Assembly: GCA_038238245.1 (NCBI GenBank)
Contig: JBBRXX010000020.1
Span: 20,486-84,485, forward strand
Origin: DASQHW01 sp038238245
Lineage (GTDB): Bacteria; Actinomycetota; Acidimicrobiia; IMCC26256; PALSA-610
DNA: 64,000 bases
Direction: 5' to 3'
Notes under the pieces: model-generated
Told to the model about the DNA's origin: nothing
What the model saw: the letters and a program-made list of their open reading frames with translations, nothing else
Database searches by the model: none
Shown: one piece after another, positions 51,271 to 59,849 of the stretch
Layout: each line of letters opens with the position of its first letter
Numbering within the stretch: position 1 is the first letter of the stretch
Translations under genes and position numbers: made by a program

Positions 51271-52461
51271 GTGCCGTATGCGACGCGACCCATGCACGAC
51301 GCCGACTCGCACATCATGGAGCCGGCCGACTGGCTGCATCCCTACCTCGACCCGCGCGTGCGCGACCGGTTCCCGCTCGTGTGGAGCGCGGTCGACGAGG
51401 ACACCACGCCCATTGACGCGGTCGAGAAGGCGGCGTCGCTTCACCGCGACCCCGAGTACCGCGCCGACGATGCCGCGCAGATCACCTTGCGGAAGAACTT
51501 CTTCGCGACCGGCTCGTTCCTCAACACCGACCGGTCCGCGGCGCTCGATCATCTCGGCTTCGCCAGCCAGCTCGTGTTCGACACGTTCACGAGCCCGCAC
51601 GTGCTGCGCTTCGACCGCGACCACGACTACGAGATGGCGGTCGCGCTGGCGCGCGCGCAGCACCGCGCCGTGCTCGACTGGTGCGCGGTGGACCCGCGCC
51701 TGCTGCCCGTCACGGTGATCCCGGTGGGCGACACCGGCGCCGCGGTGGAGCTCGGTCGTGAGGCGATCGACGGCGGCAGCGCGTCGCTGTGGATCGGCCA
51801 GTACCCCGCGGGTCATTCGCCGAGCCACCTCGCGCTCGAACCACTGTGGGCGATGGCTGCCGAGGCGGGCGTACCGGTCGTGTTGCACGTCGCGGGTGCG
51901 GGCGGCAACGTCATGTCGCTCGACTTCTTCGACAACGGCCGCCCGCCCGTCCCCGACTTCCACGGCGGTGACACGAACTTCAAGAGCATCGACTACCTGT
52001 CGATCCCCCTCCCCGTCATGCAGACGCTGAACGCGTTGATCATCGACGGTGTGCTGATGCGCAACCCGTCGTTGCGCATCGGGGTCATCGAGCTCGGCGC
52101 CACCTGGCTCCCCGGCTGGATGCGGATGCTCGACTCCGCGCACGAGGCGTTCCGCAAGAACGAGGACCGGCTCCAAGCGATGGATCTGAAGCCCAGCGAG
52201 TACATCCAGCGGCAGGTGCGCGCCACGCCCTATCCGCACGAGGACGCGGGCTGGACGATCGCCAACACCGGCGCCGACGTGTGCATGTTCTCGTCGGACT
52301 TCCCCCATGTCGAGGGCGGCCGCAACCCGATCGCGCGCTTCGAGCGCTCGCTCGACGCGGCCGCCATCGACGAGGCGGTGCAGCGCCGCTTCTACTTCGA
52401 CAACTTCGTGGATCTGCTCGGGCCCGTGCTCGAGCGCCGGGGCATCCCGACCGCGGCCTAA
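51271..52461 (+). CDS. Amidohydrolase family protein (decarboxylase-like)
   Basis: A 396-residue metal-dependent hydrolase of the amidohydrolase-2 (ACMSD-like) group. Metal-site features: DADSHIMEP at the N-terminus, the barrel strand PVVLHVAGAGG, and the late SSDFPHVEGGRNP holding the catalytic Asp. Members with this SSDFPH ending include hydrolases and decarboxylases of aromatic or natural-product compounds. Reaction not inferable. Its stop overlaps the convergent reductase gene by 4 bp. Confidence 0.85.
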   Translation: MPYATRPMHDADSHIMEPADWLHPYLDPRVRDRFPLVWSAVDEDTTPIDAVEKAASLHRDPEYRADDAAQITLRKNFFATGSFLNTDRSAALDHLGFASQLVFDTFTSPHVLRFDRDHDYEMAVALARAQHRAVLDWCAVDPRLLPVTVIPVGDTGAAVELGREAIDGGSASLWIGQYPAGHSPSHLALEPLWAMAAEAGVPVVLHVAGAGGNVMSLDFFDNGRPPVPDFHGGDTNFKSIDYLSIPLPVMQTLNALIIDGVLMRNPSLRIGVIELGATWLPGWMRMLDSAHEAFRKNEDRLQAMDLKPSEYIQRQVRATPYPHEDAGWTIANTGADVCMFSSDFPHVEGGRNPIARFERSLDAAAIDEAVQRRFYFDNFVDLLGPVLERRGIPTAA

Positions 52462-53114
52462 GTCCGCGTCCCCGTGCGCGAGAAGGTGACGTGCGCGACC
52501 GACGGTGAGCTGACGAACTCCGTGCATTCGTAGCCGTCGGGGCCGCCGTCGAGATGGTCGAAGAGCCGCTCACCGCGGCCGAGCAGGACGGGGACGACCG
52601 CGACGTGCAGGTCGTCGAGCAGGCGGGCGCGCAGGTACTGCTGCACGGTGGAAGCCCCGCCGCCCAACCGGACGTCCTTCCCCCCGGCGGCCTCGAACGC
52701 GCGCTCGAGCGCGACCTCGATGCCGCCGTCGACGAAGTGGAATGTCGTTCCGCCCTGCATCGGGATCGACGGACGGGGGTGATGCGTGAGCACGAACACC
52801 GGGTGGTGGTACGGCGGTTCGTCGCCCCACCAGCCCTTCCACTGGTCGTCCGGCCACGGGCCGCGAATCGGGCCGAACATGTTGCGGCCCATGATCGTGG
52901 CGCCGATGCCTGCCTCGCCACGCGCCCAGAACTCGTCGTCGAGACCCTCGTCTCCGCCGTCCTCGCCCTGCATCCGGTGGAAGTGCTTGGTCGCGAACGC
53001 CCATTCGTGGAGACGAGAGCCGCCGACGCCGAGCGGGTTGTCAACGCTCTGGTCCGGTCCGGCGGCGTACCCGTCGAGTGACATCGCGAGATTGTGCACG
53101 CGGAGCTTCGGCAT
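52458..53114 (-). CDS. Dihydrofolate reductase-like protein (RibD C-terminal type)
   Basis: A 218-residue reductase of the RibD_C/DHFR fold. Signatures: LRVHNLAMSLDGYAAGPDQS at the N-terminus, IGATIMGRNMFG, PVFVLTHHPR, and KDVRLGGGASTVQQYLRARL near the NADPH site. Such stand-alone proteins are common in actinobacteria and are thought to reduce unidentified substrates. Start ATG 53114 with a GAGGAGGGG ribosome-binding site. Confidence 0.88.
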   Translation of the reverse strand: MPKLRVHNLAMSLDGYAAGPDQSVDNPLGVGGSRLHEWAFATKHFHRMQGEDGGDEGLDDEFWARGEAGIGATIMGRNMFGPIRGPWPDDQWKGWWGDEPPYHHPVFVLTHHPRPSIPMQGGTTFHFVDGGIEVALERAFEAAGGKDVRLGGGASTVQQYLRARLLDDLHVAVVPVLLGRGERLFDHLDGGPDGYECTEFVSSPSVAHVTFSRTGTRT

Positions 53115-53200
53115 TCATCCCCTCCTCATCATCGTCGGGCGTGAGCGGTCCACGTCCGGGAGCGCTCGAAAACACCTCTCGAACTCGACGCGAGAACGGG

Positions 53201-53632
53201 TCAGCGCGTCGAGCTCGTCCACGGCACGACGCTACGTCGTGCATTCCGGACGATCGCCAACCCGATCAGGCCCATCGCGAACGCGCCCAGGATCTCCATC
53301 AGGACGACCGTCCACGACCAGGCGGTTACGCCCGTGCCGTGCGCACCGGGAAACGCGTCGCTGAACGCGCTCCATTCGGGGAGCAGGTGCACCGCGGCAA
53401 CGCCGACCGCCACCGGGATCCCGGTGAGCGCAGCCGCCCAGGGTGCGAGCCGGTGCCCCATCAACACGAGCACGACGGTGCCGACACCCAGCAATGTCGA
53501 AAGGTTGCCCGCCCACAACACCTGGTTCGTGACCACGTCCGTGCCCCGCCGGAAGTGATCGGCGGTGTGGAGTGCGAGGCCGAGTGCGTAGAACAGCGCC
53601 CCGTATCGGAGCCAGCGGGCATCGTTGGGCAT
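53201..53632 (-). CDS. Four-helix membrane protein, unknown
   Basis: A 143-residue protein with four hydrophobic segments (YGALFYALGLALHTADHF, STLLGVGTVVLVLMGHRLAP, ALTGIPVAVGVAAVHLLP and VLMEILGAFAMGLIGLAIV). Histidines occur in HTADHFRRG and GHRLAP. Start ATG 53632 with GGGGCGAGG upstream. Divergent from a TetR gene with a palindrome between them, so it is probably under TetR control. Not recognised. Confidence 0.8.
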   Translation of the reverse strand: MPNDARWLRYGALFYALGLALHTADHFRRGTDVVTNQVLWAGNLSTLLGVGTVVLVLMGHRLAPWAAALTGIPVAVGVAAVHLLPEWSAFSDAFPGAHGTGVTAWSWTVVLMEILGAFAMGLIGLAIVRNARRSVVPWTSSTR

Positions 53633-53650
53633 CCTCGCCCCTTTCGTGGA

Positions 53651-53668
53651 CTAGATAGATCGCTCTAG
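53651..53668. promoter_or_regulatory. Candidate TetR operator CTAGA-N8-TCTAG
   Basis: CTAGATAGATCGCTCTAG is an inverted repeat located between a divergent membrane protein gene and a TetR gene. On the minus strand it contains TATCTA, a plausible -10 of the membrane protein gene, so binding would block that promoter. Confidence 0.55.
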
Positions 53669-53738
53669 CGGACGGTAGTTACGATGCCGTGGGCGGGGCA
53701 AGCCGGGCCACCTCGGGCAACGGCGGATGAGGAGCCGA

Positions 53739-54320
53739 GTGACGAGCAACACCACCAAGCAGCGCATCCTCGACGTCACGGCCGATCTGTTCCGCCGGTA
53801 CGGCTATTCGGGCACGGGACTGAAACAGATCGTGACGGAGGCGAACGCGCCGTTCGGGTCCCTGTATCACCACTTCCCGGGCGGCAAGCAGGACCTCGGC
53901 GCCGAGGTCATCCGCCGGTCGGGCCGCATGTACTACGAGCTGTTCGAGGCGATCGCCGACGCGGCGCCCGATCCCGTCACCGCGGTCTCCGACTTCTTCA
54001 CGGGTGCGGCCGAGGTGCTGCGCGCGACGGACTACGCCGACGCGTGCCCGATCGCAACCGTCGCGCTCGAGGTCGCGAGCACGAGTGAACCACTCCGTGA
54101 AGCGACCGCCGAGGTGTTCGAGAGCTGGATCACCGGCGCGTCCGCGCGGCTCGTCGACGCCGGCGTGGACGCCGAGAGAGCGCGTGAGGTCGCGATCTTC
54201 TTCATCGCGGTTCTCGAGGGAGCATTCGTGCTGAGCCGTGCGGCGAAGAGCACCGAAGCGGTCGAGGTGGCGGGTGCCGCCGCCACCGAAGCCGTGCGCG
54301 TCGCGATCGCAGGGCGTTAG
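53739..54320 (+). CDS. TetR family regulator (YxaF/LmrA type)
   Basis: About 193 residues from GTG 53739, chosen for the GAGGAG just upstream; ATG 53727 is an alternative. HTH: KQRILDVTADLFRRYGYSGT, GLKQIVTEANAPFGSLYHHF, with PGGKQDLGAEV. The C-terminal domain (ATDYADACPIATVALEVAST) matches the LmrA/YxaF group. It probably binds the palindrome upstream and controls the divergent membrane protein. It is convergent with the catalase-like gene. Confidence 0.9.
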   Translation: MTSNTTKQRILDVTADLFRRYGYSGTGLKQIVTEANAPFGSLYHHFPGGKQDLGAEVIRRSGRMYYELFEAIADAAPDPVTAVSDFFTGAAEVLRATDYADACPIATVALEVASTSEPLREATAEVFESWITGASARLVDAGVDAERAREVAIFFIAVLEGAFVLSRAAKSTEAVEVAGAAATEAVRVAIAGR

Positions 54321-55249
54321 CCGGCCGGCGCGCTCGTCCGGCGTGCGACCGACACCGAATACGCGCCGGGCCGGGCGAGCAGGATCGCGTCGTCGCTCAG
54401 CACGATCCCGTCGGGCACTCGCGTCGGGTCGAACACCAGGACGTCGCCGTCGACATCGCGGTCGTGCGCGAGCGCGGTGACGTCGAGCCGGCCGAGTGCG
54501 ATGGTCTCGCGGTCTGCCGGCCACACGACGGTCGGATCGTCGATGGGGTCATCGCCCGCGGCCAGCTGCACGTCGACGTCGAACGACGCAGGTTGTTTCG
54601 TCAGCCGGTCCGCCAGCTCGGTCGCGAGGTAGTCGGGCGCGCGGCCGGCGGCTTCCTCGTCGGTCAGCCCGATCTCACCGGCGGCGGGAACGAAGTGGTA
54701 GCGGCCGTACCGGATGCTGCCGTCGGTCGCGACGAACCCGAAGGAATGGAGCGCGTGATAGGCGAGTGTCGCGAAGCTCGCGGGGATCGGGTGCGTCATC
54801 GCGGCGGTGACGGCGGCGATCGCTTCGCCGTGCTCGGCCAGGTACGCGCCGACCTTCTCGACGTCGATCTCGCCGGTGGTCGGTGCGGGACGGCGCGCCT
54901 CGTTGAAGGCGAGCAGGTCTTCCGGCGTGCGCGCGAAGAACGCGGGGAGCGAGATCGCGACAATGTCGGTCCTCGAACCGTCGGGCAGGTAGAGCTTGAT
55001 TGCCATCCCGCGCGCGTCGCGCACGGAGTCCGCGAGCGTGGGATCGCCGCTGCCGTTCGAGAAGCGCACGTGGGCGCGCACCGGCGCACCCGCGAGGTGC
55101 GGCGCCCGGCTCAGCGCCGCTGCCTGCGAGCTCGGCGTGAAGGTTCCCGCGCACAACACGCCCTTCGCGTGTACCGCGCGGAAGCCCGGGTGCACCCCGT
55201 ACGTCGCATTGATGCCGTCCACCAGCTGCTCGGACAGATCACCGGTCAC
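54317..55249 (-). CDS. Catalase-related haem peroxidase
   Basis: A 310-residue minimal catalase-fold protein (SrpA/KatB-like group), shorter than true catalases at about 480 residues. The distal His is in RAVHAKGVLCAGTF, the Asn in RFSNGSGDPT, and the proximal haem-ligand Tyr region is LLARPGAYSVSVARR at the C-terminus. No signal peptide. Likely a peroxidase detoxifying organic or hydrogen peroxides. Its 3' end overlaps the convergent TetR gene by 4 bp. Confidence 0.85.
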   Translation of the reverse strand: MTGDLSEQLVDGINATYGVHPGFRAVHAKGVLCAGTFTPSSQAAALSRAPHLAGAPVRAHVRFSNGSGDPTLADSVRDARGMAIKLYLPDGSRTDIVAISLPAFFARTPEDLLAFNEARRPAPTTGEIDVEKVGAYLAEHGEAIAAVTAAMTHPIPASFATLAYHALHSFGFVATDGSIRYGRYHFVPAAGEIGLTDEEAAGRAPDYLATELADRLTKQPASFDVDVQLAAGDDPIDDPTVVWPADRETIALGRLDVTALAHDRDVDGDVLVFDPTRVPDGIVLSDDAILLARPGAYSVSVARRTSAPAG

Positions 55250-55268
55250 GACGGCAGCCTGACGCGCG

Positions 55269-57155
55269 CTACACGAGACTGTCGAGCCAGGCCTGATGCA
55301 ATCCCGCGTACTCGCCGCCGCGGTCGATGAGCTCGTGCGGCGGGCCGTCTTCGACGATCCGGCCCCGTTCGAGCACGACGACGCGATCGGCGATCTCCAC
55401 GGTCGTCAGCCGGTGGGCGATGATCACCGCGGTGCGATCGGCGAGCAGCGTGCGCAGTGCGCGCTGCACGAGACGCTCCGACGGGATGTCGAGCGACGAC
55501 GTTGCTTCGTCGAGGATCAGCGCCGCGGGGTCGGCGAGAAAGGCACGCGCGAACGCGACGAGCTGCCGCTGGCCCGCGGACAACCGGGCGCCCTTCTGGT
55601 GCACGTCGGTGTCGTAGCCGTCGGGCAGTGCGCTGATGAAATCGTGCGCTCCGATGGCGCGCGCCGCCGCCTCGATGTCGGCGCGGGGCGCGTCCGGACG
55701 GCCGAGGCCGATGTTCTCGGCCACCGAACCCGTGAAGAGGAAGTTCTCCTGTGTGACCGTGACGATCGCGCGGTGCAGCTCGAGCGCGTCGAACTCGCGC
55801 AGGTCGACGCCGTCGAGCAGCACACGGCCCGATGTCGGATCCCAGAAGCGCGCCGCGAGGCGCGCGACGGTGGTCTTCCCGGCACCCGTTGCGCCGACGA
55901 TCGCGATCGTCTCGCCGGCGGGAATGTCGAGATCGAAGTCGGTGAGCACCGGCCGTTCCCGGTACGCGAAGCCGACCGCGTCGAACCGCAGTGCGCCGCT
56001 CGCGTGCGTGAGCGGGACGGGGTTCGCGGGCGGCGCAACGGTCGCGTGCTCGTCGAGGACGCCCGACAGCTTCTCGAGCCCCGCGGCCGAGGCCTGAAAC
56101 AGGTTGTAGAACTGGCTGAGCTCCTGCATCGGCTCGAAGAAGCGCCGTAGGTACAAGAGGAACGCTGCCAGCACGCCGACGCTCACGTTCCCGTCGATCG
56201 CGAGCCAACCGCCGTAGAAGATCACGATCGCGGTGGTGAGCCGTCCCACGAGCTGTACGCCCGGGCCGTAAGCGCCGGCCAGACGTTGCGACCAGACGTT
56301 CGCCTGGCGGTAGCGATCGTCGAGGTGCTCGAAGATCTCCTGGTTGCGTGGCTCCCGCCGGAACGCGTGCACCGCCTGGATCCCGCCGAGGCTCTCGACG
56401 AAGTGCACGATCACCAACGCGATCGCGTCCCGCGTCGCGCGGTATGCGCGCTCGGATTGGCCGCGGAACCACCGGGTGAGCGCCCACAACACCGGCAGCG
56501 CGACGAGCACCGGGATCGCAAGCTGCACGTTCAAGACGACGAGCACGACCGCGATACCGCCGATGAGCAGCGTCGACGTTGCAAGCGTGACGATGCCGAA
56601 CTTCAGCATGTCGCCGAGCGCCTCGACGTCCGAGGTCTGCCGGGAGATGACGCGGCCCGACGTGTACCTCTCGTGGAACGACATGCTGAGATCCTGGAAG
56701 TGCAGGAACACGCGACGGCGAAGATCGAGCAGCACGTCCTGGCCGACCCGGCCGGTGATCATCAGGAACCCGTTGAAGCTGGCCGCGCCGAGCAACGTGA
56801 TCGCGACGAGAGCCGCGACCACGGTGAGGAGCGGGCGCAGGCTGCCGCTGCCGCCGTCGAGCAGCGGCGGGATGCCGTTGTCGATGCCCTCTCGGACGAG
56901 TAACGGTCCGGCGAGCTGCGCGGCCACGTTGCAGGTGACGAGCAGCGCGGCCAGGGCGAGGGAGCGGCGATGCGGTCGCAGCAGCGAGCCGAGCAGCCGG
57001 CGGCTCCGGCTGCGGAGCATGCCCGCCAGACCGCGACCGGGCTCGTCGACGTCCTCGGCCGCGACACCCCGCCACGCGTCGACGGCGTCGTCGCCGGTGA
57101 GGTCGAGGGGCACGTTGCGATCAACGTCCGGAACCTCATCGGGTTCGATGATCAT
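55269..57155 (-). CDS. ABC exporter half-transporter, canonical NBD
   Basis: A 628-residue half-transporter: a cytoplasmic N-terminal tail of about 60 residues, six membrane helices, and an ATP-binding domain. The Walker A is VGATGAGKTTVARL, the signature motif KGARLSAGQRQLVAFARA, the Walker B ALILDEATSSLD with catalytic Glu, and the switch IIAHRLTTV. It begins in an ATGA overlap with the upstream half-transporter, so the two form a heterodimer. Substrate unknown; lipids or drugs are usual. Confidence 0.93.
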   Translation of the reverse strand: MIIEPDEVPDVDRNVPLDLTGDDAVDAWRGVAAEDVDEPGRGLAGMLRSRSRRLLGSLLRPHRRSLALAALLVTCNVAAQLAGPLLVREGIDNGIPPLLDGGSGSLRPLLTVVAALVAITLLGAASFNGFLMITGRVGQDVLLDLRRRVFLHFQDLSMSFHERYTSGRVISRQTSDVEALGDMLKFGIVTLATSTLLIGGIAVVLVVLNVQLAIPVLVALPVLWALTRWFRGQSERAYRATRDAIALVIVHFVESLGGIQAVHAFRREPRNQEIFEHLDDRYRQANVWSQRLAGAYGPGVQLVGRLTTAIVIFYGGWLAIDGNVSVGVLAAFLLYLRRFFEPMQELSQFYNLFQASAAGLEKLSGVLDEHATVAPPANPVPLTHASGALRFDAVGFAYRERPVLTDFDLDIPAGETIAIVGATGAGKTTVARLAARFWDPTSGRVLLDGVDLREFDALELHRAIVTVTQENFLFTGSVAENIGLGRPDAPRADIEAAARAIGAHDFISALPDGYDTDVHQKGARLSAGQRQLVAFARAFLADPAALILDEATSSLDIPSERLVQRALRTLLADRTAVIIAHRLTTVEIADRVVVLERGRIVEDGPPHELIDRGGEYAGLHQAWLDSLV

Positions 57156-58909
57156 GACGCGACCTGGTCCTGGGGTGCTTCGAGCTCCTCGGCGGCCTGG
57201 CTCAAGATCGCCGCGTAGCGCGGCTCGCGCTCGAGCAGCTCGTGGTGCGAGCCGGTCGCGACGATGCGCCCGCCGTCGATCAATGCCGAACGGTCGGCGA
57301 GCGCGACCGTCGAGGGTCGATGCACGACGACGAGCGACGTCCGGTCCGCGAGGATCGGCCGCAGGGCTTCTTCGACGCGCGCTTCGGTGTGCACGTCGAG
57401 CGCCGAGAGCGGGTCGTCGAGCACGAAGACGCGCGGGCGGCCGATGATCGCGCGTGCGAGACCGATTCGCTGTCGTTGACCGCCCGACAGTGACAACCCT
57501 TGCTCGCCGATGCGCGTGTCGAGTCCCCACGGCAGGTCGTACGCGAATGTCGCCTGCGCGACCGCGAGCGCGTGTTCGATGTCCGCGTCGGTCGCGTCCG
57601 GGAAGCCGATCAAGAGGTTCTCGCGCACGCTCGCCGAGAACAGGGTCGCCTCCTCGAACGCGAAGCCGATGTGCGCGCGCAGGCTTCGCAGCGTGAGGTC
57701 GCGCAGGTCATGACCGTCGAGCGTGACCCGACCGCCGGCAGGGTCGTAGAGACGGGCGAGCAGCGTGGCGATCGTCGTCTTGCCGGCTCCGGTCGCGCCG
57801 ACGAGCGCGAGCGTCTCACCCGGCTGGATCGCGAGGTCGACGCCGCGCAGCACGGTCTTGTCGGTGCCCGGGTACACGAACTGCACGCCCTCGAAGCGAA
57901 TCTCGCCGCGAGCGCGCGCGAGTGCCGTCGCGCTCGGCCGGTCGGCGATGAGCGGCTCGGTGTCGAAGACCTCCCACACGCGACCCGCCGCCGTCTCCGC
58001 CTCCTCGGCCATCGCGAGGATCCACGCCAACTCCTCGATGGGGAACACCAGGATCAGGAGGTACGAGACGAACGCGACGAGTCCGCCGACGCTCAGGCTT
58101 CCCCATGACACCGCGAAGGCGCCGCCGAGGAGCACCGCCGCGAGGGTGAGGTTGGGAATCAGACCGAGGACCCAGATGAAACGCGTGTGCACACGCACGC
58201 GTTCCATCTCGGTGTCGCGCAGCTGCCGGCAGCGGGCGTCGTAGCGGCTGAACATCTCGTCGCTGCGGCCGAAGGCCTTGATCACGCGTATTCCGCGCGC
58301 GGCTTCCTCGATCATCGTCGTCAGGTCGCCGGTCTGGTCCTGGATGTCTCGCACGACGGTGTGGTAGCGGCGTTCGAACCGGCGACACAGGATGACCACC
58401 GGGACGGCCGTCGCGATCGTCAGGAGGCCGAGCCGCACGTCGAGATGCAGCAGCAGCGCAAAGATCACGATCACCTCGAGCACGACGATCACCAAGAAGA
58501 TGGCACCGAACGCGGCGAAGCGACGGATCAGCGAGATGTCGGAGTTCGCGCGCGAGAGCAGCTGCCCCGATTGCCACCGGTCGTGGAAACCGACGTCGAG
58601 CCGCTGGAGCTGGGCGTAGAAGTCGTCGCGGAGATTGGTCTCGACGCTCGTCGCCACCCGGGAAAGCGCGAGCCGGCGACGGTACGTCAGCGAGAGCTCG
58701 ACGATCGCGAGCACCAGCGCGAGCGCGAGCAGCGGCACCAGCCCGCGCTTGTTCCCGTCCCGGATGGGACCGTCGATCGCGGCCTCGGCGATGAGGGGCA
58801 CGGCGAGTTGTGCGCCGACCGATACCACCGCCGATCCCGCGATGAAGGCCAGTCGATTCTTGTGAGGGCGGAGATACGGGAGAACTCTCCACAGTGCTCG
58901 CTCACGCAC
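57152..58909 (-). CDS. ABC exporter half-transporter, degenerate NBD
   Basis: A 585-residue half-transporter starting at GTG 58909. Six membrane helices, then a nucleotide-binding domain with Walker A GATGAGKTTIATL, signature LSLSGGQRQRIGLARA and Walker B VFVLDDPLSALD. The catalytic Glu after Walker B is an Asp here, as in the degenerate-site subunits of heterodimeric exporters such as TM287/288. Together with the downstream subunit it forms an asymmetric exporter. Confidence 0.93.
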   Translation of the reverse strand: MRERALWRVLPYLRPHKNRLAFIAGSAVVSVGAQLAVPLIAEAAIDGPIRDGNKRGLVPLLALALVLAIVELSLTYRRRLALSRVATSVETNLRDDFYAQLQRLDVGFHDRWQSGQLLSRANSDISLIRRFAAFGAIFLVIVVLEVIVIFALLLHLDVRLGLLTIATAVPVVILCRRFERRYHTVVRDIQDQTGDLTTMIEEAARGIRVIKAFGRSDEMFSRYDARCRQLRDTEMERVRVHTRFIWVLGLIPNLTLAAVLLGGAFAVSWGSLSVGGLVAFVSYLLILVFPIEELAWILAMAEEAETAAGRVWEVFDTEPLIADRPSATALARARGEIRFEGVQFVYPGTDKTVLRGVDLAIQPGETLALVGATGAGKTTIATLLARLYDPAGGRVTLDGHDLRDLTLRSLRAHIGFAFEEATLFSASVRENLLIGFPDATDADIEHALAVAQATFAYDLPWGLDTRIGEQGLSLSGGQRQRIGLARAIIGRPRVFVLDDPLSALDVHTEARVEEALRPILADRTSLVVVHRPSTVALADRSALIDGGRIVATGSHHELLEREPRYAAILSQAAEELEAPQDQVAS

Positions 58910-59025
58910 TGGACGCTCCTGACACGCGAAGTGACGACGCTACGACGCCGGAAACCCCCGATGCGAGCGATTTACCGCCCGGCCGGGAGTTGCCCGGAAC
59001 CGCCCGGTGGCACTAGGCGGAGGAC

Positions 59026-59820
59026 ATGAGTGATGTCGACCTCGGCTCGCGGTTCCTTCGTTGGGAGCGCCGCGACGCCGTCGCCTGGGTCACGATCGAC
59101 CGGCCCGAACGCCGGAACGCGCTCACGGCGAACATGTACTTCGGGATCCGTCGCGCCGTCGATCGGGTGAATGCCAGCAAGAGTCTGCACGCGCTCGTGA
59201 TCACCGGCACCGGCGACGTGTTCGCGCCCGGCGGCGAGCTCGGCGGCCGGCACGACGACGGCGAGCTCGACATGGGCGCGTTGCTCGGCACCGGCGCGGT
59301 GCCGTTCGACGCGATACGCAACTCCCTCAAGCCGGTGATCGCCGCGGTCAACGGGCTGTGCATGGGTGGAGGACTGTTGATCGCGATGCTTGCGGATGTC
59401 GCGATCGCCAGCGAACGCGCCGTCTTCGGCGCGCCCGAGCTGCGCCGCGGCGTCGCGGACGCCTATCACGCGGCGATCCTGCCCGAGCATGTCGGCATCG
59501 CGCTCGCTCGCGACATGTTGTTCACCGGCCGGCGCCTGACGGCACAGGAAGCTGAACGCCACGGTCTGGTCGCGCGGGTCGTCGCCCATGAGCAATTGTT
59601 TGCGACGACCGACGACGTCGTCCGGCAACTTCTGCATGCGGCACCTCGGGCGCGCGTCGCCTTGAAGCGTCTCATGAACGCGCGCTACGGCGAGATCGAC
59701 AAGATCACCTTCGACGAGTCAGTACGCGGCGACGAAGTCGTCGAAGGCTTCACCGCGTTCGTCGAGAAGCGTCCGCCTGCATGGGTCCCCGTCGAGCTGC
59801 GCAACGAAGAGCGCGCGTGA
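59026..59820 (+). CDS. Enoyl-CoA hydratase/isomerase family protein
   Basis: A 264-residue crotonase-fold protein with a GGAGGAC ribosome-binding site. Oxyanion-hole motifs: FAPGGELGGRHDDGEL and GLCMGGGLLIAMLADVAIAS. FGAPELRRGVADAYHA holds the acidic residue near the active site. Third crotonase in the window, but far from the carboxylase group. It is not close to the other two in the active-site segments, so its acyl-CoA substrate probably differs. Confidence 0.88.
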   Translation: MSDVDLGSRFLRWERRDAVAWVTIDRPERRNALTANMYFGIRRAVDRVNASKSLHALVITGTGDVFAPGGELGGRHDDGELDMGALLGTGAVPFDAIRNSLKPVIAAVNGLCMGGGLLIAMLADVAIASERAVFGAPELRRGVADAYHAAILPEHVGIALARDMLFTGRRLTAQEAERHGLVARVVAHEQLFATTDDVVRQLLHAAPRARVALKRLMNARYGEIDKITFDESVRGDEVVEGFTAFVEKRPPAWVPVELRNEERA

Positions 59821-59849
59821 AAGCGCTCGCGCGCCTTCATGCACCTCGT

